Source: Dermacoccus abyssi
Lineage (GTDB): Bacteria > Actinomycetota > Actinomycetes > Actinomycetales > Dermatophilaceae
Direction: 5' to 3' (one strand)
NCBI RefSeq assembly: GCF_034541975.1
Contig: NZ_JAVYJM010000001.1
DNA: 64,000 nt
The position numbers and the translations under genes are program-made. Of this stretch, positions 8,265 to 17,209 are shown piece by piece (positions within the stretch are counted from its first letter, which is position 1; the number at the start of each line of letters is the position of its first letter). The notes under the pieces are model-generated. The model was not told the origin of the DNA, did no database searches, and worked only from the letters and a program-made list of their open reading frames with translations.

Positions 8265-9529
8265 CCGACACCACCCAGGGGCGTCAGGTGCGCGGCGAGC
8301 AGTTCGCTCTGGCGACGCGCGGCGTCCGGCGTCGTGAGCAAGCCGGGATGCGACGGGTTCGTCACGGTCACCATCGGGTCGCTCAGCGCCGCCCGGGCGG
8401 CATCGACGAGCACATCGATCACACCATCACGATCGCCCGATTCGCCTGCACCAGTAGAAGCTTCGACGACCGCCACCGACCCGGGTGCCGTCGTCGACAG
8501 TTCGGCGACCCACGGCGTGGCCAGCGTGATCGGCCGGCGACCGGCGGCGATCCATCGGCCGATCGAACCCGACGCGGAGATGTGACGGTAGGCCGCGAGC
8601 GGCACGGCGATCGTCGCGATCGCGGCGTCCATCTCGTCCTCGCTCAGGTGCCCGAGAACGCGCAGTTCGATTCCGCGCGCGTTCGCGGCGCGGCGCAAGT
8701 CATCGACGAAGTCCTCGTGCCCCTCGACCACCGCGCCGAGCATGACGAGGTCGCGACCCAGCGCCGCGGCAACATTGAGCGCCAACTGCGGATCCTTGCC
8801 CGGATGGACGAACCCGAGGACGCCGACGGGCGCGTCATCGCCCAGGGCGAGCACCGCGTCGCCCGCCGCAGTTGCACTCGGTCGTGCATCGACCGGCAAC
8901 GTGGCGACACCGACGCCAGCGACATCGGCGTCGCCGAAACCCCGAGCGGCGCTGTCAGCGTCACCGGCAGGCGCCGCGACGACGTCACCCAGCATCGCGC
9001 GCTCGGCCTCGCTGCACACCTGAACAGACGCGGCGGCCGCGACGATGCGCGCATACAGCGCAGCGCGACGTTCGTAGCGCGCCTGCCCCTCGGCGGGCTG
9101 CGGAATGTCGTGAAGCGTGACGTGCACGGGCCGTGCGGCGCCCTCGATCGCGCGCACCCCGGCTTCGATCGCCCGGTGGTCGGCGCCGAGCAGCGCGTCG
9201 GTGAGGTGAACATGCACGGGCCCGGCATCGTCCGCGAGGTACGCCGCGAGGTCACGCGCGCCGGTCCCCACGTCGAGCATCGACGTGCGGCGCGCACCGG
9301 CGAGAGCCGCCCCGTGGCGCGTCACCCCGTGCTCGGGCGGGCCGAGCAGGAGGTGGTCGACGGTTGCAGCCGCATCACCCGATGCAACGTGCGCGCTGCG
9401 GGGGTCCTCAGCGGCAGTGCTCGCCGGGCGCGTCGTCGTCATCCTCGTATTGTCATGTGCGACGGCGCTTCTCGTCATCTTGACGTCTGTCGGATGTTCG
9501 AACGCATCGCCGCTCGGTGCGGCGCTCAC
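8261..9529 (-). CDS. GT-B-type glycosyltransferase, divergent
   Basis: 422 residues. The first 45 residues are poorly conserved; a later start (ATG 9442) would give MTTTRPASTA. The body shows GPVHVHLTDALLG and PVHVTLHDIPQ (N-terminal Rossmann domain), then VGVLGFVHPGKDPQLALNVAAAL and LGHLSEDEMDAAIATIAVPLAAYRHISASGSIGRWIAAGRRPI, a GT4-like C-terminal domain with its EX7E region eroded, so catalytic competence is uncertain. GTG 9529 overlaps the stop of the upstream gene (GTGA), the junction type used across the operon. Confidence 0.75.
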   Translation of the reverse strand: MSAAPSGDAFEHPTDVKMTRSAVAHDNTRMTTTRPASTAAEDPRSAHVASGDAAATVDHLLLGPPEHGVTRHGAALAGARRTSMLDVGTGARDLAAYLADDAGPVHVHLTDALLGADHRAIEAGVRAIEGAARPVHVTLHDIPQPAEGQARYERRAALYARIVAAAASVQVCSEAERAMLGDVVAAPAGDADSAARGFGDADVAGVGVATLPVDARPSATAAGDAVLALGDDAPVGVLGFVHPGKDPQLALNVAAALGRDLVMLGAVVEGHEDFVDDLRRAANARGIELRVLGHLSEDEMDAAIATIAVPLAAYRHISASGSIGRWIAAGRRPITLATPWVAELSTTAPGSVAVVEASTGAGESGDRDGVIDVLVDAARAALSDPMVTVTNPSHPGLLTTPDAARRQSELLAAHLTPLGGVG

Positions 9530-10497
9530 ACGTCACCGTCCACGATCTCGAGCAACGTCGCATGTCGACGCACCGCGTCCGCGAGTGCCTGCGGGTGCTC
9601 GGCGTACCACGCGGCGTGGGCGGCGACGAGCTCGTCCTCGCCCACCGCCTGACCGCGCACCTGCCACACGCGGGCGACGTCGTCATCGCTCATCCGCACC
9701 TGCGCGAGCGCGGCGGCGCGCTCGTCCATCGGCGCGACGAGGGCGCCGAGCAGCGACCGGCCAGGGTCGTACTCGCGGGGTGCGCCGAGGTCGAGGGCGG
9801 CCGCGATGCGGTCGGCGACCTCGACGAGGACGTCGTTCGTCGGGTGGTTGATGACGTGGACGCTGCGCCGTCCAGGGCGCGTGAGGGCATCACGAATGTC
9901 GACGGCGCCGTGCGCCTCGATGCGCCGCGTCAGCTCGGCGAGGGATGCGTCGCGCAGGGCACCGACGGCGCGCTCGTCGAGCTGCGGCAGGTCGGCGCTC
10001 GTCACACGAGCCGCGTGGTCACCCGCTCGGCGGCACGCCGCGATGACGCGCAGATCGTGATACGGCACGATCGGCGGCTCGCCCGCGGGCGTGCGGACGA
10101 TGACCTGCGCCGGGTGCAGCCCCGCCCACCGCATGACGGGCACGATCGTCGACCTGACGTGCGGCGCCGCCGTGAACAGTTCTTCCGTGCCGACGGGCAG
10201 GCCGCGATACCCGGGGGCGACGGGTTGTGTGACGAGGTACTGGGCCTGCGCGAGGGTGCGATGCAGGTGCGGCACGTCATCGGCGACCAGTTCGTGCGCC
10301 GGGACGAGGCGGATCGTGCGGATGCGGTCGCCGTACCGACCGTCGAGAAGTACGCGCAGCGACTCCGCCTGGCAGTTGCCGTGGACGACGAGCACCGGGC
10401 GGCCCTCAGGATCGGCCGTCGGCACGGGGTCGGTGAGACCGTAGAACTCGCCGTAGTGCAGGTTGCGAGGCGTCGCCTCGACGGCAGGCACTGTCAT
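9526..10497 (-). CDS. WcbI-like polysaccharide biosynthesis protein
   Basis: 323 residues. The segment PVLVVHGNCQAESLRVLL is the hallmark of WcbI-type capsule proteins (GNCQ motif), an SGNH-like acyltransferase family known from capsule clusters. Later segments (VIVRTPAGEPPIVPYHDLRVIAA, VHVINHPTNDVLVEVADRI) also fit. It probably adds an acyl group to the glycan made by the adjacent transferases; the exact reaction is not established. ATG 10497 overlaps the preceding stop (ATGA). Confidence 0.8.
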   Translation of the reverse strand: MTVPAVEATPRNLHYGEFYGLTDPVPTADPEGRPVLVVHGNCQAESLRVLLDGRYGDRIRTIRLVPAHELVADDVPHLHRTLAQAQYLVTQPVAPGYRGLPVGTEELFTAAPHVRSTIVPVMRWAGLHPAQVIVRTPAGEPPIVPYHDLRVIAACRRAGDHAARVTSADLPQLDERAVGALRDASLAELTRRIEAHGAVDIRDALTRPGRRSVHVINHPTNDVLVEVADRIAAALDLGAPREYDPGRSLLGALVAPMDERAAALAQVRMSDDDVARVWQVRGQAVGEDELVAAHAAWYAEHPQALADAVRRHATLLEIVDGDV

Positions 10498-12203
10498 GAG
10501 GCCTCTCCTTCGACGTCATCTCTGGCACTTTCGCCGCTGACGGCGCCAATGCCGCGCTCGCCGTCAGCCGACGAATGTGGACGAAAATCGCCGGTGTGGA
10601 CAGGATTCGCCGATGTGGACGGGATTCGCAGGACGGCGCGGGTGTCGCGCGACACGGGGGTCGTTGCGGCGGTTGGGGCATCGCCGTTGCTCGGGCGAGC
10701 GACCACGATGGCGACGTCGTCGTCTTCGTAACGCGCGAGCGTCGGCCACACGAGGCGCACCTGCTCATCGACGAGACGCCCGTCGAGGGGGATGTCACGC
10801 GTCGGGTGCAGCCAGTTCGCCACGACGACGACACCGTCATCGCGCAGCAGTGCGTCGATGCCGGCGAGGGTCGCCAGCAGCGTCGCGCCGTCGAGGAAGT
10901 AGCCGATCTCGCTCAGCACGACGGTGTCGAACCGCTGCCCTTCGTCGGCGAGTTCATCGAGCACAGAAGGCAGTTCGGCGTGGCGCCAGTCGACGCCGTC
11001 GACGTCACGTCGACGAGCGCGCGCCAGCGCCTGGGCGCTCCCGTCGACCGCGACCACGCCGTCGGCGCGCTCGGCGAGCACCTGCGTCAGGACGCCCGTG
11101 GAGCATCCGAGATCGAGCACGCGCCCGAGATGCTCTTCAGGCAGCATCGCCTCGATGAGGGCACGGCGACGCCGCTCGTACCAGCGCGTCTCGACACCCC
11201 ACGGGTCGTCGCTGCCCTCGAACATCGCGTCGAAGGATGCCGCCGGCGTGCGTCCATCATCGGACGAGGCGACGCGGGGCAGCGCGCCGTCGGGGTCGAA
11301 GAGTGTCTCGACGAGACGTTCGAAGTGGGCGAGGACGCCGGCGTCGAGCATCGCAGGCTCGGCTGCGGGGCGCGCGAACGTCCCGATCTGTGACGAGTAC
11401 GCCGCGATGGCTGCGCGTTTGCGCTGGAGCGAGGCGACGTCGGGGACAGCGAGAACGCTTCTCTCCCAGACTGTTTCGGCAACCGACGATGGGTCGCCCC
11501 AGTGCCACCACCACAACGGATAGCTGACGCACGCCGCCCCGAGCTGCGCCGCGACGTCACGCGCCACGGCTCCGCACGTGTCGTGGTCGATGTGCGCATC
11601 GGCCTCCGCCGGGGCGACGACGAGCACCCGCTCAGTTCCCGACCCACGCACCGGCGTCATCGACGGCGCCACCGTCGAGGTCACATCGGTGGCTGCGTCA
11701 TCGCAGCCGACCGCTCTCGAGGGCGACTGGTCCGACACCGTGGATGCCTCCGCCGCAGTTACCTGCACGACGCGCTCCAGCGCAGCGGCCAGCTCGGCAC
11801 GGTGGTCAGCGACGCGGCCGTCAGGTAGCGCAAGGCGCTCAACCCGCCCGAGCGCGCCGCCGAGCAGCACACCGAGAGCGTCGTCGAACTCGCGACGACG
11901 GACTTCGCGGACGACCTCGAATGTCAATCCCGTTGCCGCAGAGTGCGATCCCTCGCCGTCGGTGACGAGGGCGACGTCTACGGCCAACCCCGCGTCCGCG
12001 AGCATCGCCAAGAATGCGCCGACGGCGAGGGTCTCGTCGTCGGGGTGAGCCGCGACGACGACGACGCGGCTGTACCGGGCAGCGAGGGCTTCGACGTCGA
12101 GGTGCCCGAGCGACGCCCATGGCGTCCCTCGCAACCATGTGCGTTCGCTCGTGCCGGGCTCCCGCGACGACCACGAGGCCGGCGCGGCGGGCATCCCGCG
12201 CAT
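10494..12203 (-). CDS. PIG-L deacetylase / SAM methyltransferase fusion
   Basis: 569 residues. Domain 1 (about 35-260) is a LmbE/PIG-L zinc N-deacetylase: AHPDDE at 52-57 and the third-motif region DAHIDHD near 202-208, split by a Ser/Thr-rich insert (about 150-190). Domain 2 (about 325-520) is a NodS-like class I methyltransferase: FEGSDDPWGVETRWYE, then VLDLGCSTG at 362-370. Together they could deacetylate an N-acetyl sugar and methylate the product. ATG 12203 gives a one-base TGATG overlap with the gene before. The C-terminal tail is translated from three tandem 19-nt repeat units. Confidence 0.88.
   Translation of the reverse strand: MRGMPAAPASWSSREPGTSERTWLRGTPWASLGHLDVEALAARYSRVVVVAAHPDDETLAVGAFLAMLADAGLAVDVALVTDGEGSHSAATGLTFEVVREVRRREFDDALGVLLGGALGRVERLALPDGRVADHRAELAAALERVVQVTAAEASTVSDQSPSRAVGCDDAATDVTSTVAPSMTPVRGSGTERVLVVAPAEADAHIDHDTCGAVARDVAAQLGAACVSYPLWWWHWGDPSSVAETVWERSVLAVPDVASLQRKRAAIAAYSSQIGTFARPAAEPAMLDAGVLAHFERLVETLFDPDGALPRVASSDDGRTPAASFDAMFEGSDDPWGVETRWYERRRRALIEAMLPEEHLGRVLDLGCSTGVLTQVLAERADGVVAVDGSAQALARARRRDVDGVDWRHAELPSVLDELADEGQRFDTVVLSEIGYFLDGATLLATLAGIDALLRDDGVVVVANWLHPTRDIPLDGRLVDEQVRLVWPTLARYEDDDVAIVVARPSNGDAPTAATTPVSRDTRAVLRIPSTSANPVHTGDFRPHSSADGERGIGAVSGESARDDVEGEAS
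10576..10632 (+). repeat. dispersed TGTGGAC repeat, locus 3 (three tandem units)
   Basis: Three head-to-tail 19-nt units at 10576-10594, 10595-10613 and 10614-10632, each TGTGGAC followed by an A/T-rich core and TCGC. They are preceded by ACGAA as in locus 2. The array lies in the C-terminal coding region of the PIG-L/methyltransferase gene on the opposite strand and keeps its frame open. Confidence 0.85.
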
Positions 12204-13189
12204 CAGTGACGCTCCAGCGTGGCGGCGCCGATGGCGGCGAGGTCGCGTTCGGCGTGGTGCTGACGCACATAGACGCCGAGGTCGGCAACGCGCCGCGCGT
12301 GGGTCTCGTCGCTCGTCAACGGGCCGGGGCCGAGCGCGTGGCCACAGATCGTCAGCGCCTGCTCCACCGCATCGGCGACGACTGCTCGCACGCGCGACGA
12401 CAACGCGAGACCCGCTGCACCGCAAGCGTTTCCACCGTCGATCGCGCGGGCTGCGTCGGCGAGCACCGCGTCGAGCAGATACGCGATGACCTCGAACCGG
12501 CCCAGATGCATGAGCGCGATCTGATCGGGTTCACGCCGCCCCGCAGCCGCACGAACCGCTGTGACGAGGCCGTCCACGCCGCCCGCCCAGACGGCGGCGA
12601 CACCGATGCCACCCCACGCGAAACCGTCACGGCCGAGATAAAAACCTGGCTCCCCGACGGGCGTCGCGGGCATCGCGTCGAATGTCAGCGACGTCGAACG
12701 GATCGCGACGAGCCCACGCGACACCCAAGGCTCCTCGGCGCCACGCACCCGCGCATCCGTGAGGTCGACGGCGAACAACCGCTGTCCTTCAGGCGTACCG
12801 GCCGTCACGAGCGCATGCGACAACTGCTCACCGAGCGAGCACCACGGCTTCACCCCGTCGAGCACCCAGCCGTCACCCTCGCGACACGCGGCGAGGCCCG
12901 GCGCCCGCGCCGCGAACACACCCCAGGCGCCGTCCTCACCGCCGGGCAGCACGTCGCCCGGCGCAACCCCCGCCTCAGCGAGGATCGCAAGCGCGTCGAG
13001 GTGCGGTTCGATGACGCGCGCCGTCGTCAGGTCGAAGGCGCCGAGCGATCGGAGCGTGTCGAGATACACCGCGCTGTCGCGGCCCAACGCCGCTGCGGCG
13101 GAAGCGAACGCACCGGCAGCGGCAAGCGCCGCCCCGACGTCCCCAGCAGGGATATCGGGGCGGCACAGCACGCGAGAGGGTTCGCTCAA
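12203..13189 (-). CDS. acyl-CoA-dehydrogenase-like protein of the glycan operon
   Basis: 328 residues, shorter than typical 380-residue enzymes. The flavoprotein fold is visible in DGWVLDGVKPWCSLGEQLSHALV, EPWVSRGLVAIRSTSLTFD, FAWGGIGVAAVWAGGVDGLV and the C-terminal helical region with TICGHALGPGPL. The usual catalytic Glu context is not obvious, so the activity may differ. I start at TTG 13189, which overlaps the catalase stop as TTGA; the upstream ATG at 13228 would force a 43-base overlap. It may oxidise an acyl or amino-sugar intermediate; this is inferred only from its position between a catalase and a deacetylase. Confidence 0.75.
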   Translation of the reverse strand: MSEPSRVLCRPDIPAGDVGAALAAAGAFASAAAALGRDSAVYLDTLRSLGAFDLTTARVIEPHLDALAILAEAGVAPGDVLPGGEDGAWGVFAARAPGLAACREGDGWVLDGVKPWCSLGEQLSHALVTAGTPEGQRLFAVDLTDARVRGAEEPWVSRGLVAIRSTSLTFDAMPATPVGEPGFYLGRDGFAWGGIGVAAVWAGGVDGLVTAVRAAAGRREPDQIALMHLGRFEVIAYLLDAVLADAARAIDGGNACGAAGLALSSRVRAVVADAVEQALTICGHALGPGPLTSDETHARRVADLGVYVRQHHAERDLAAIGAATLERH

Positions 13190-15267
13190 GCGGAGAGCTC
13201 CCGCTTCCAGAAGCGCAGCGCACGGCACGTCTCCACGAAGCCCTTTGCGCCGGTCGCGTCGCTGACGTCGACGAACCCGTCGTCCTTCTTCGACGCCACA
13301 CCCGCGGCTTCGATGAGACCCGACGCGTCCGGGCCGAGGGCCAGGAACTTGTTGTGCGCGACGGCGTCCGTCACGAAGTCACGAGCCTCGGCGACCTTGC
13401 CGAGCGTCGCCGCACCGTCAGCCGACGGCAGCAGCGCGACGGCGTCGAACAGCACCGACGGCGCACCGGCGATGGCGTGATCGGCGGCGAGCTTCTCACC
13501 GTTCGACAGCGTGACGCCACCGACGGCCTTCGCGACGATCTCGACGACCGTGCCCTCGGCCTCGGCGGCCGAGCGCACCGCGGCGAGCAGGTCGGCGTCG
13601 GTTCCGTCGCTGACGACGACGCCGATCTTGCGGCCGGCGAAGCTGTCGGGTCCGTTCTTCACGATGCTCAGCGCGTTGGAGACGGGCAGGTCGTGACGCG
13701 GCGCCACCTTCGCGGGCGAGGCCTCCGGCAGCTCCATCGCGAGCTCGTCGGCGACGCGCTGCGCGAGCGACTCGTCGACGTTGCGCAGGTTGCCGAGCAT
13801 GCGCGTGCGGATCTCGGGGATCTCGCACTTGCCGAGCTCGAACGCGAATGCGTCGACGATGTGCTTCTGCTCGACCTCCGTCTGGCTCTTCCAGAACTGG
13901 TTGGCCTGGCTGTAGTGGTCGGCGAACGACTCCGCACGCAGACGGCGCGCCTCACCCTCGACCTTCGTCGGGTACGTGTCCGGCTGGAACGTCGTCAGCG
14001 CACGCGGGCCACGGTCGTCACCCGAGAAACCGTTCGGCTCATAGTTGGCGCGGCCCCTCTGGTGCGCGAACTGCATGTGACCGTCACGCTGGAAGTGCGC
14101 GACGGGGCACTTCGGCGCGTTGACGGGCAGCTGCGTGTGGTTGGTCGAGCCGAGGCGCGACAGCTGCGTGTCGAGGTAGCTGAAGTTGCGGCCCTGCAGC
14201 AGCGGGTCGTTCGTGAAGTCGATGCCGGGCACGACGTTCTGCGTCATGAACGCGACCTGCTCCGTCTCGGAGAAGACGTTGTCGACGACGCGGTTGAGCG
14301 TCATCTTGCCGAGCGGGCGGATCGGGACGATCTCCTCGGGGATGATCTTCGTCGAGTCGAGCACGTCGAAGTCGAAGCTGTCGGCGAACTCGTCGTCGAA
14401 CACCTGGACACCGAGCTCGTACTCGGGGAAGTCGCCGCTCTGGATCGCGTTCCACAGGTCACGACGGTGGAAGTCGGCGTCGGCGCCGTTGATCTTGACG
14501 GCCTCGTTCCAGACCACCGACTGCATGCCCTGTGCGGGCTTCCAATGGAACTTGACGAACGAGCTCTTGCCGTCGGCCGTCACGAAGCGGAAGGTGTGGA
14601 CACCGAAGCCCTCCATGAAGCGGAAGCTGCGCGGAATCGCGCGGTCGCTCATCGCCCACAGGGCCATGTGCGTCGACTCGGGCATGAGGGAGATGAAGTC
14701 CCAGAACGTGTCGTGCGCGCTCGCCGCCTGCGGCCAACCGCGGTCCTGCTCCTCCTTGACCGAGTGCACGAGGTCGGGGAACTTGATCGCGTCCTGGATG
14801 AAGAAGACGGGGATGTTGTTGCCGACGAGGTCCCAGTTGCCCTCCTCGGTGTAGAACTTCGTCGCGAAGCCACGGACGTCGCGCGCGAGGTCGGCGGAGC
14901 CCATGTTGCCGGCGACCGTCGAGAAACGAACGAACGTCTCCGTCTGACGGCCCTTCTTGCCGAACAGGTAGGCGGCCGTGAGGTCGCTGTGGTCGTCGTA
15001 GCTCTCGAACACGCCGTGCGCGCCGTAGCCGCGGGCATGGACGACACGCTCCGGGATGCGCTCGTGGTCGAAGTGCATGATCTTGTCGCGGAACGCGGCG
15101 TCCTGCAGCAGCGACGGGCCGCGGTCGCCCGCACGCAGCTGGTTCTGGTCGTCGGTCATCGGAATACCCTGCGACGTCGTCATGGCGTTGCCACCGCTCA
15201 CCCCCTGGTGCAGCTCGTCCCCGGTGCCGCGCGTGTCGGGGCTCGTGGTGCGCTCGTTGTCGCTCAT
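13186..15267 (-). CDS. katE: large-subunit catalase (HPII type)
   Basis: 693 residues, the size of clade 2 catalases. The active-site His is in ERVVHARGYGAHG (His 77 from this start) and the proximal heme Tyr in NFSYLDTQ. The last 150 residues are the class I glutamine-amidotransferase-like domain of HPII (KIGVVVSDGTDADLLAAV). ATG 15267 has GAGGAG eight bases upstream. Cytoplasmic, destroys hydrogen peroxide. Unusually, its stop codon overlaps the TTG of the next gene, making it the first gene of the ten-gene glycan run. Confidence 0.95.
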   Translation of the reverse strand: MSDNERTTSPDTRGTGDELHQGVSGGNAMTTSQGIPMTDDQNQLRAGDRGPSLLQDAAFRDKIMHFDHERIPERVVHARGYGAHGVFESYDDHSDLTAAYLFGKKGRQTETFVRFSTVAGNMGSADLARDVRGFATKFYTEEGNWDLVGNNIPVFFIQDAIKFPDLVHSVKEEQDRGWPQAASAHDTFWDFISLMPESTHMALWAMSDRAIPRSFRFMEGFGVHTFRFVTADGKSSFVKFHWKPAQGMQSVVWNEAVKINGADADFHRRDLWNAIQSGDFPEYELGVQVFDDEFADSFDFDVLDSTKIIPEEIVPIRPLGKMTLNRVVDNVFSETEQVAFMTQNVVPGIDFTNDPLLQGRNFSYLDTQLSRLGSTNHTQLPVNAPKCPVAHFQRDGHMQFAHQRGRANYEPNGFSGDDRGPRALTTFQPDTYPTKVEGEARRLRAESFADHYSQANQFWKSQTEVEQKHIVDAFAFELGKCEIPEIRTRMLGNLRNVDESLAQRVADELAMELPEASPAKVAPRHDLPVSNALSIVKNGPDSFAGRKIGVVVSDGTDADLLAAVRSAAEAEGTVVEIVAKAVGGVTLSNGEKLAADHAIAGAPSVLFDAVALLPSADGAATLGKVAEARDFVTDAVAHNKFLALGPDASGLIEAAGVASKKDDGFVDVSDATGAKGFVETCRALRFWKRELSA

Positions 15268-15362
15268 GGCTCTCCTCATGCTGGTGGTCGTTCGATCATG
15301 GCCTCTCGACCCTATGTCGGAGAGTAAGGCCACCGCCCCCCCTCCCACCACGCCCCTGCGGA

Positions 15363-15400
15363 TGTGGACGAAAATCGCAGATGTGGACAATAATCGCAGG
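15363..15400 (+). repeat. dispersed TGTGGAC repeat, locus 4 (two tandem units)
   Basis: Units 15363-15381 and 15382-15400, spaced exactly 19 bases. The second contains TGTGGACAA, the exact complement of the actinobacterial DnaA box TTGTCCACA. The pair lies about 100 bases upstream of katE, in the divergent region shared with the SDR gene. Confidence 0.85.
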
Positions 15401-15513
15401 GAGGCCCAGGGCGCTGACGGGACATGAGCCGCCGGGCACCCGTGTGGGTGACGACTCGGTGTGAGAGGCGAAACCCATGGGAAAAATTAGGGATCGACTC
15501 TAGGGTGAAACTC

Positions 15514-16524
15514 ATGGAGACGTCGCGCAGCCAGTCGGATCACCCGGTCAGTTTGCCGAACCAGAATGCATCGGCTTCGTCAGAGAAGCCCTTGGCACTC
15601 GTCGCGGGAGCCTCGCGCGGGCTGGGTTTTCTCGTCGCCACCGCCCTCGCCGACGCCGGGCACCGCGTCGTCCTCGCATCTCGCTCCGCGGACGCGCTGA
15701 CGAAGGCCGCCGACACGCTTGTCTCCCACGGCCACGCGCGCAGTGCCGTCTCGACGATCGTCATGGACGTGAGCGATCGCGACGGGGTGGCTCGAGCCGT
15801 CGCCCAGGTCGAGGGCGAGCACGGCCCGATCGACGTCGCCATCCACGTCGCCGGTGTCATAGAGGTCGGCCCGGCCGAGAACACGACGCACGAGCACATC
15901 GAAGGCGCGATGAGCATCATGGCGTGGGGGCCGATCAACCTCTCCGACGCCGTCATCCCCGGCATGCGCGAACGCGGGCGCGGGCGCTTCGGCGTCGTCA
16001 CCTCCATCGGCGGCCTGCTGAGCGCACCGCACCTGCTCGCGTACTCGACGGCGAAGTTCGCGGCCATCGGCTACACCGAGGGCCTCGCCGCGTCGCTCGC
16101 CGGCACGGGTGTGAGCGCCACCGTCATCGCCCCGGGGTTGATGCGCACCGGCTCGCACACGGCCGCACAGTTCTACGGCAACGCGCAGGCCGAATACGCG
16201 TGGTTTGCGCCCGCCGCGTCGCTGCCGTTCGTCAGCATGGACGCCACGAAGGCCGCGCGACGCATGGTCGACGGCGTCCTCGCCGGCAAGCCGTACGTCA
16301 TCCTCACGCCCGCCGCGAAGCTCGGCGCGCGCGTCCACGGCGTCATGCCGGGTGTGACGACGCGCGTCATGGGCCTCGTCGGGCGTGCGCTGCCCGGGCC
16401 CGTTCCCGGTGCGACGACGCCTGTCCCCGGATCCAAGCTCGCACCTAGGGCCGGACGATTCGTCAAGCTCCTGACGACCCTCGGTGATCGCGCGTCGCGC
16501 AGCAACCTCGAACCCGAGGGTTGA
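15514..16524 (+). CDS. short-chain dehydrogenase/reductase
   Basis: 336 residues from ATG 15514 (an in-frame ATG at 15424 would add 30 unlikely residues). Cofactor motif LVAGASRGLGFLVA, the NAG-equivalent HVAGVIEVGP, catalytic Ser in VVTSIGGL and YSTAK supplying Tyr and Lys. The last 60 residues (PGVTTRVMGLVGRALPGPVPG) extend beyond the core fold. An NAD(P)-dependent oxidoreductase; the substrate is unknown. Divergent from katE. Confidence 0.88.
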   Translation: METSRSQSDHPVSLPNQNASASSEKPLALVAGASRGLGFLVATALADAGHRVVLASRSADALTKAADTLVSHGHARSAVSTIVMDVSDRDGVARAVAQVEGEHGPIDVAIHVAGVIEVGPAENTTHEHIEGAMSIMAWGPINLSDAVIPGMRERGRGRFGVVTSIGGLLSAPHLLAYSTAKFAAIGYTEGLAASLAGTGVSATVIAPGLMRTGSHTAAQFYGNAQAEYAWFAPAASLPFVSMDATKAARRMVDGVLAGKPYVILTPAAKLGARVHGVMPGVTTRVMGLVGRALPGPVPGATTPVPGSKLAPRAGRFVKLLTTLGDRASRSNLEPEG

Positions 16525-16602
16525 GCGGCCCCGGGTCGCGCCACCCGAAGATTTGAACCCAACCACCCGACCATCCGAGGCCCCCGACGAAAGGTACGCA
16601 CC

Positions 16603-17097
16603 ATGTCTGCTGGAACCCCGAAGTCCGACATCTCGCAGGAGCAGGTCGTCGAGATCATGCGTGGTGAGCGCTTCGTCATGCTCACCTCGATCGCAGTAGA
16701 CGGGGCCCTGCACAGCCACCCGATGACGCCGCAGGAGGTGACGGACGACGCCGACGTGTGGTTCTTCGTCGGCCTCGGCACCGAGCAGGCGCAGGCGCTG
16801 CAGAGCAACCCGCAGGTCAACCTGTCGTTCGCGCACCTCGGTTCGTGGCTGTCCGTCGCGGGACGCGTCGAGTTCGTCGACGACCGCGCTAAGATCGACG
16901 AGCTGTGGGGCGACGACGTCGCCGCTTGGTACGACGGCGGCAAGGACGACCCGGACCTCGGTCTCGTCCGCGTCGTCAGCGAGTCCGCGCAGTTCTGGGG
17001 CCAGCCCGGAGGCAAGGCCTCCGCGCTCGCGAGCATTGTCAAGGCGCGCGTCAGCGGCGAGCGTCCGAAGGGCCAGAGCGCCACGACCGAGCTGTGA
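16603..17097 (+). CDS. pyridoxamine 5'-phosphate oxidase-family (general stress 26-like) protein
   Basis: 164 residues. A split-barrel flavin-binding fold is indicated by GERFVMLTSIAVDGALHSHPMT, DVWFFVGLGTEQAQALQSNPQVNLSF and LGSWLSVAGRVEFVDD, and the tail SAQFWGQPGGKASAL is typical of the GS26 group. These small proteins bind FMN, FAD or F420; the reaction is not known. It lies between the SDR and alcohol dehydrogenase genes on the same strand, about 110 bases before the latter. Confidence 0.88.
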   Translation: MSAGTPKSDISQEQVVEIMRGERFVMLTSIAVDGALHSHPMTPQEVTDDADVWFFVGLGTEQAQALQSNPQVNLSFAHLGSWLSVAGRVEFVDDRAKIDELWGDDVAAWYDGGKDDPDLGLVRVVSESAQFWGQPGGKASALASIVKARVSGERPKGQSATTEL

Positions 17098-17209
17098 CGA
17101 ACCCGGGAGCCGAACCGACGCGCGGCGGCTCCCGGCGCCACGCTCCCCACCACCCCATCCCCACCACCCGATCGCCGCACGTCGCGGTGATCCTCTCGAG
17201 GAGAAACTG

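Noticed and set aside
10576..10632. CRISPR-like array
   Set aside because: Units are directly adjacent with no spacers and only three copies.
13354..15327. 657-codon plus-strand frame opposite katE
   Set aside because: Arg/Val/Asp/Glu-rich antisense translation without domain signature; katE on the other strand is complete.
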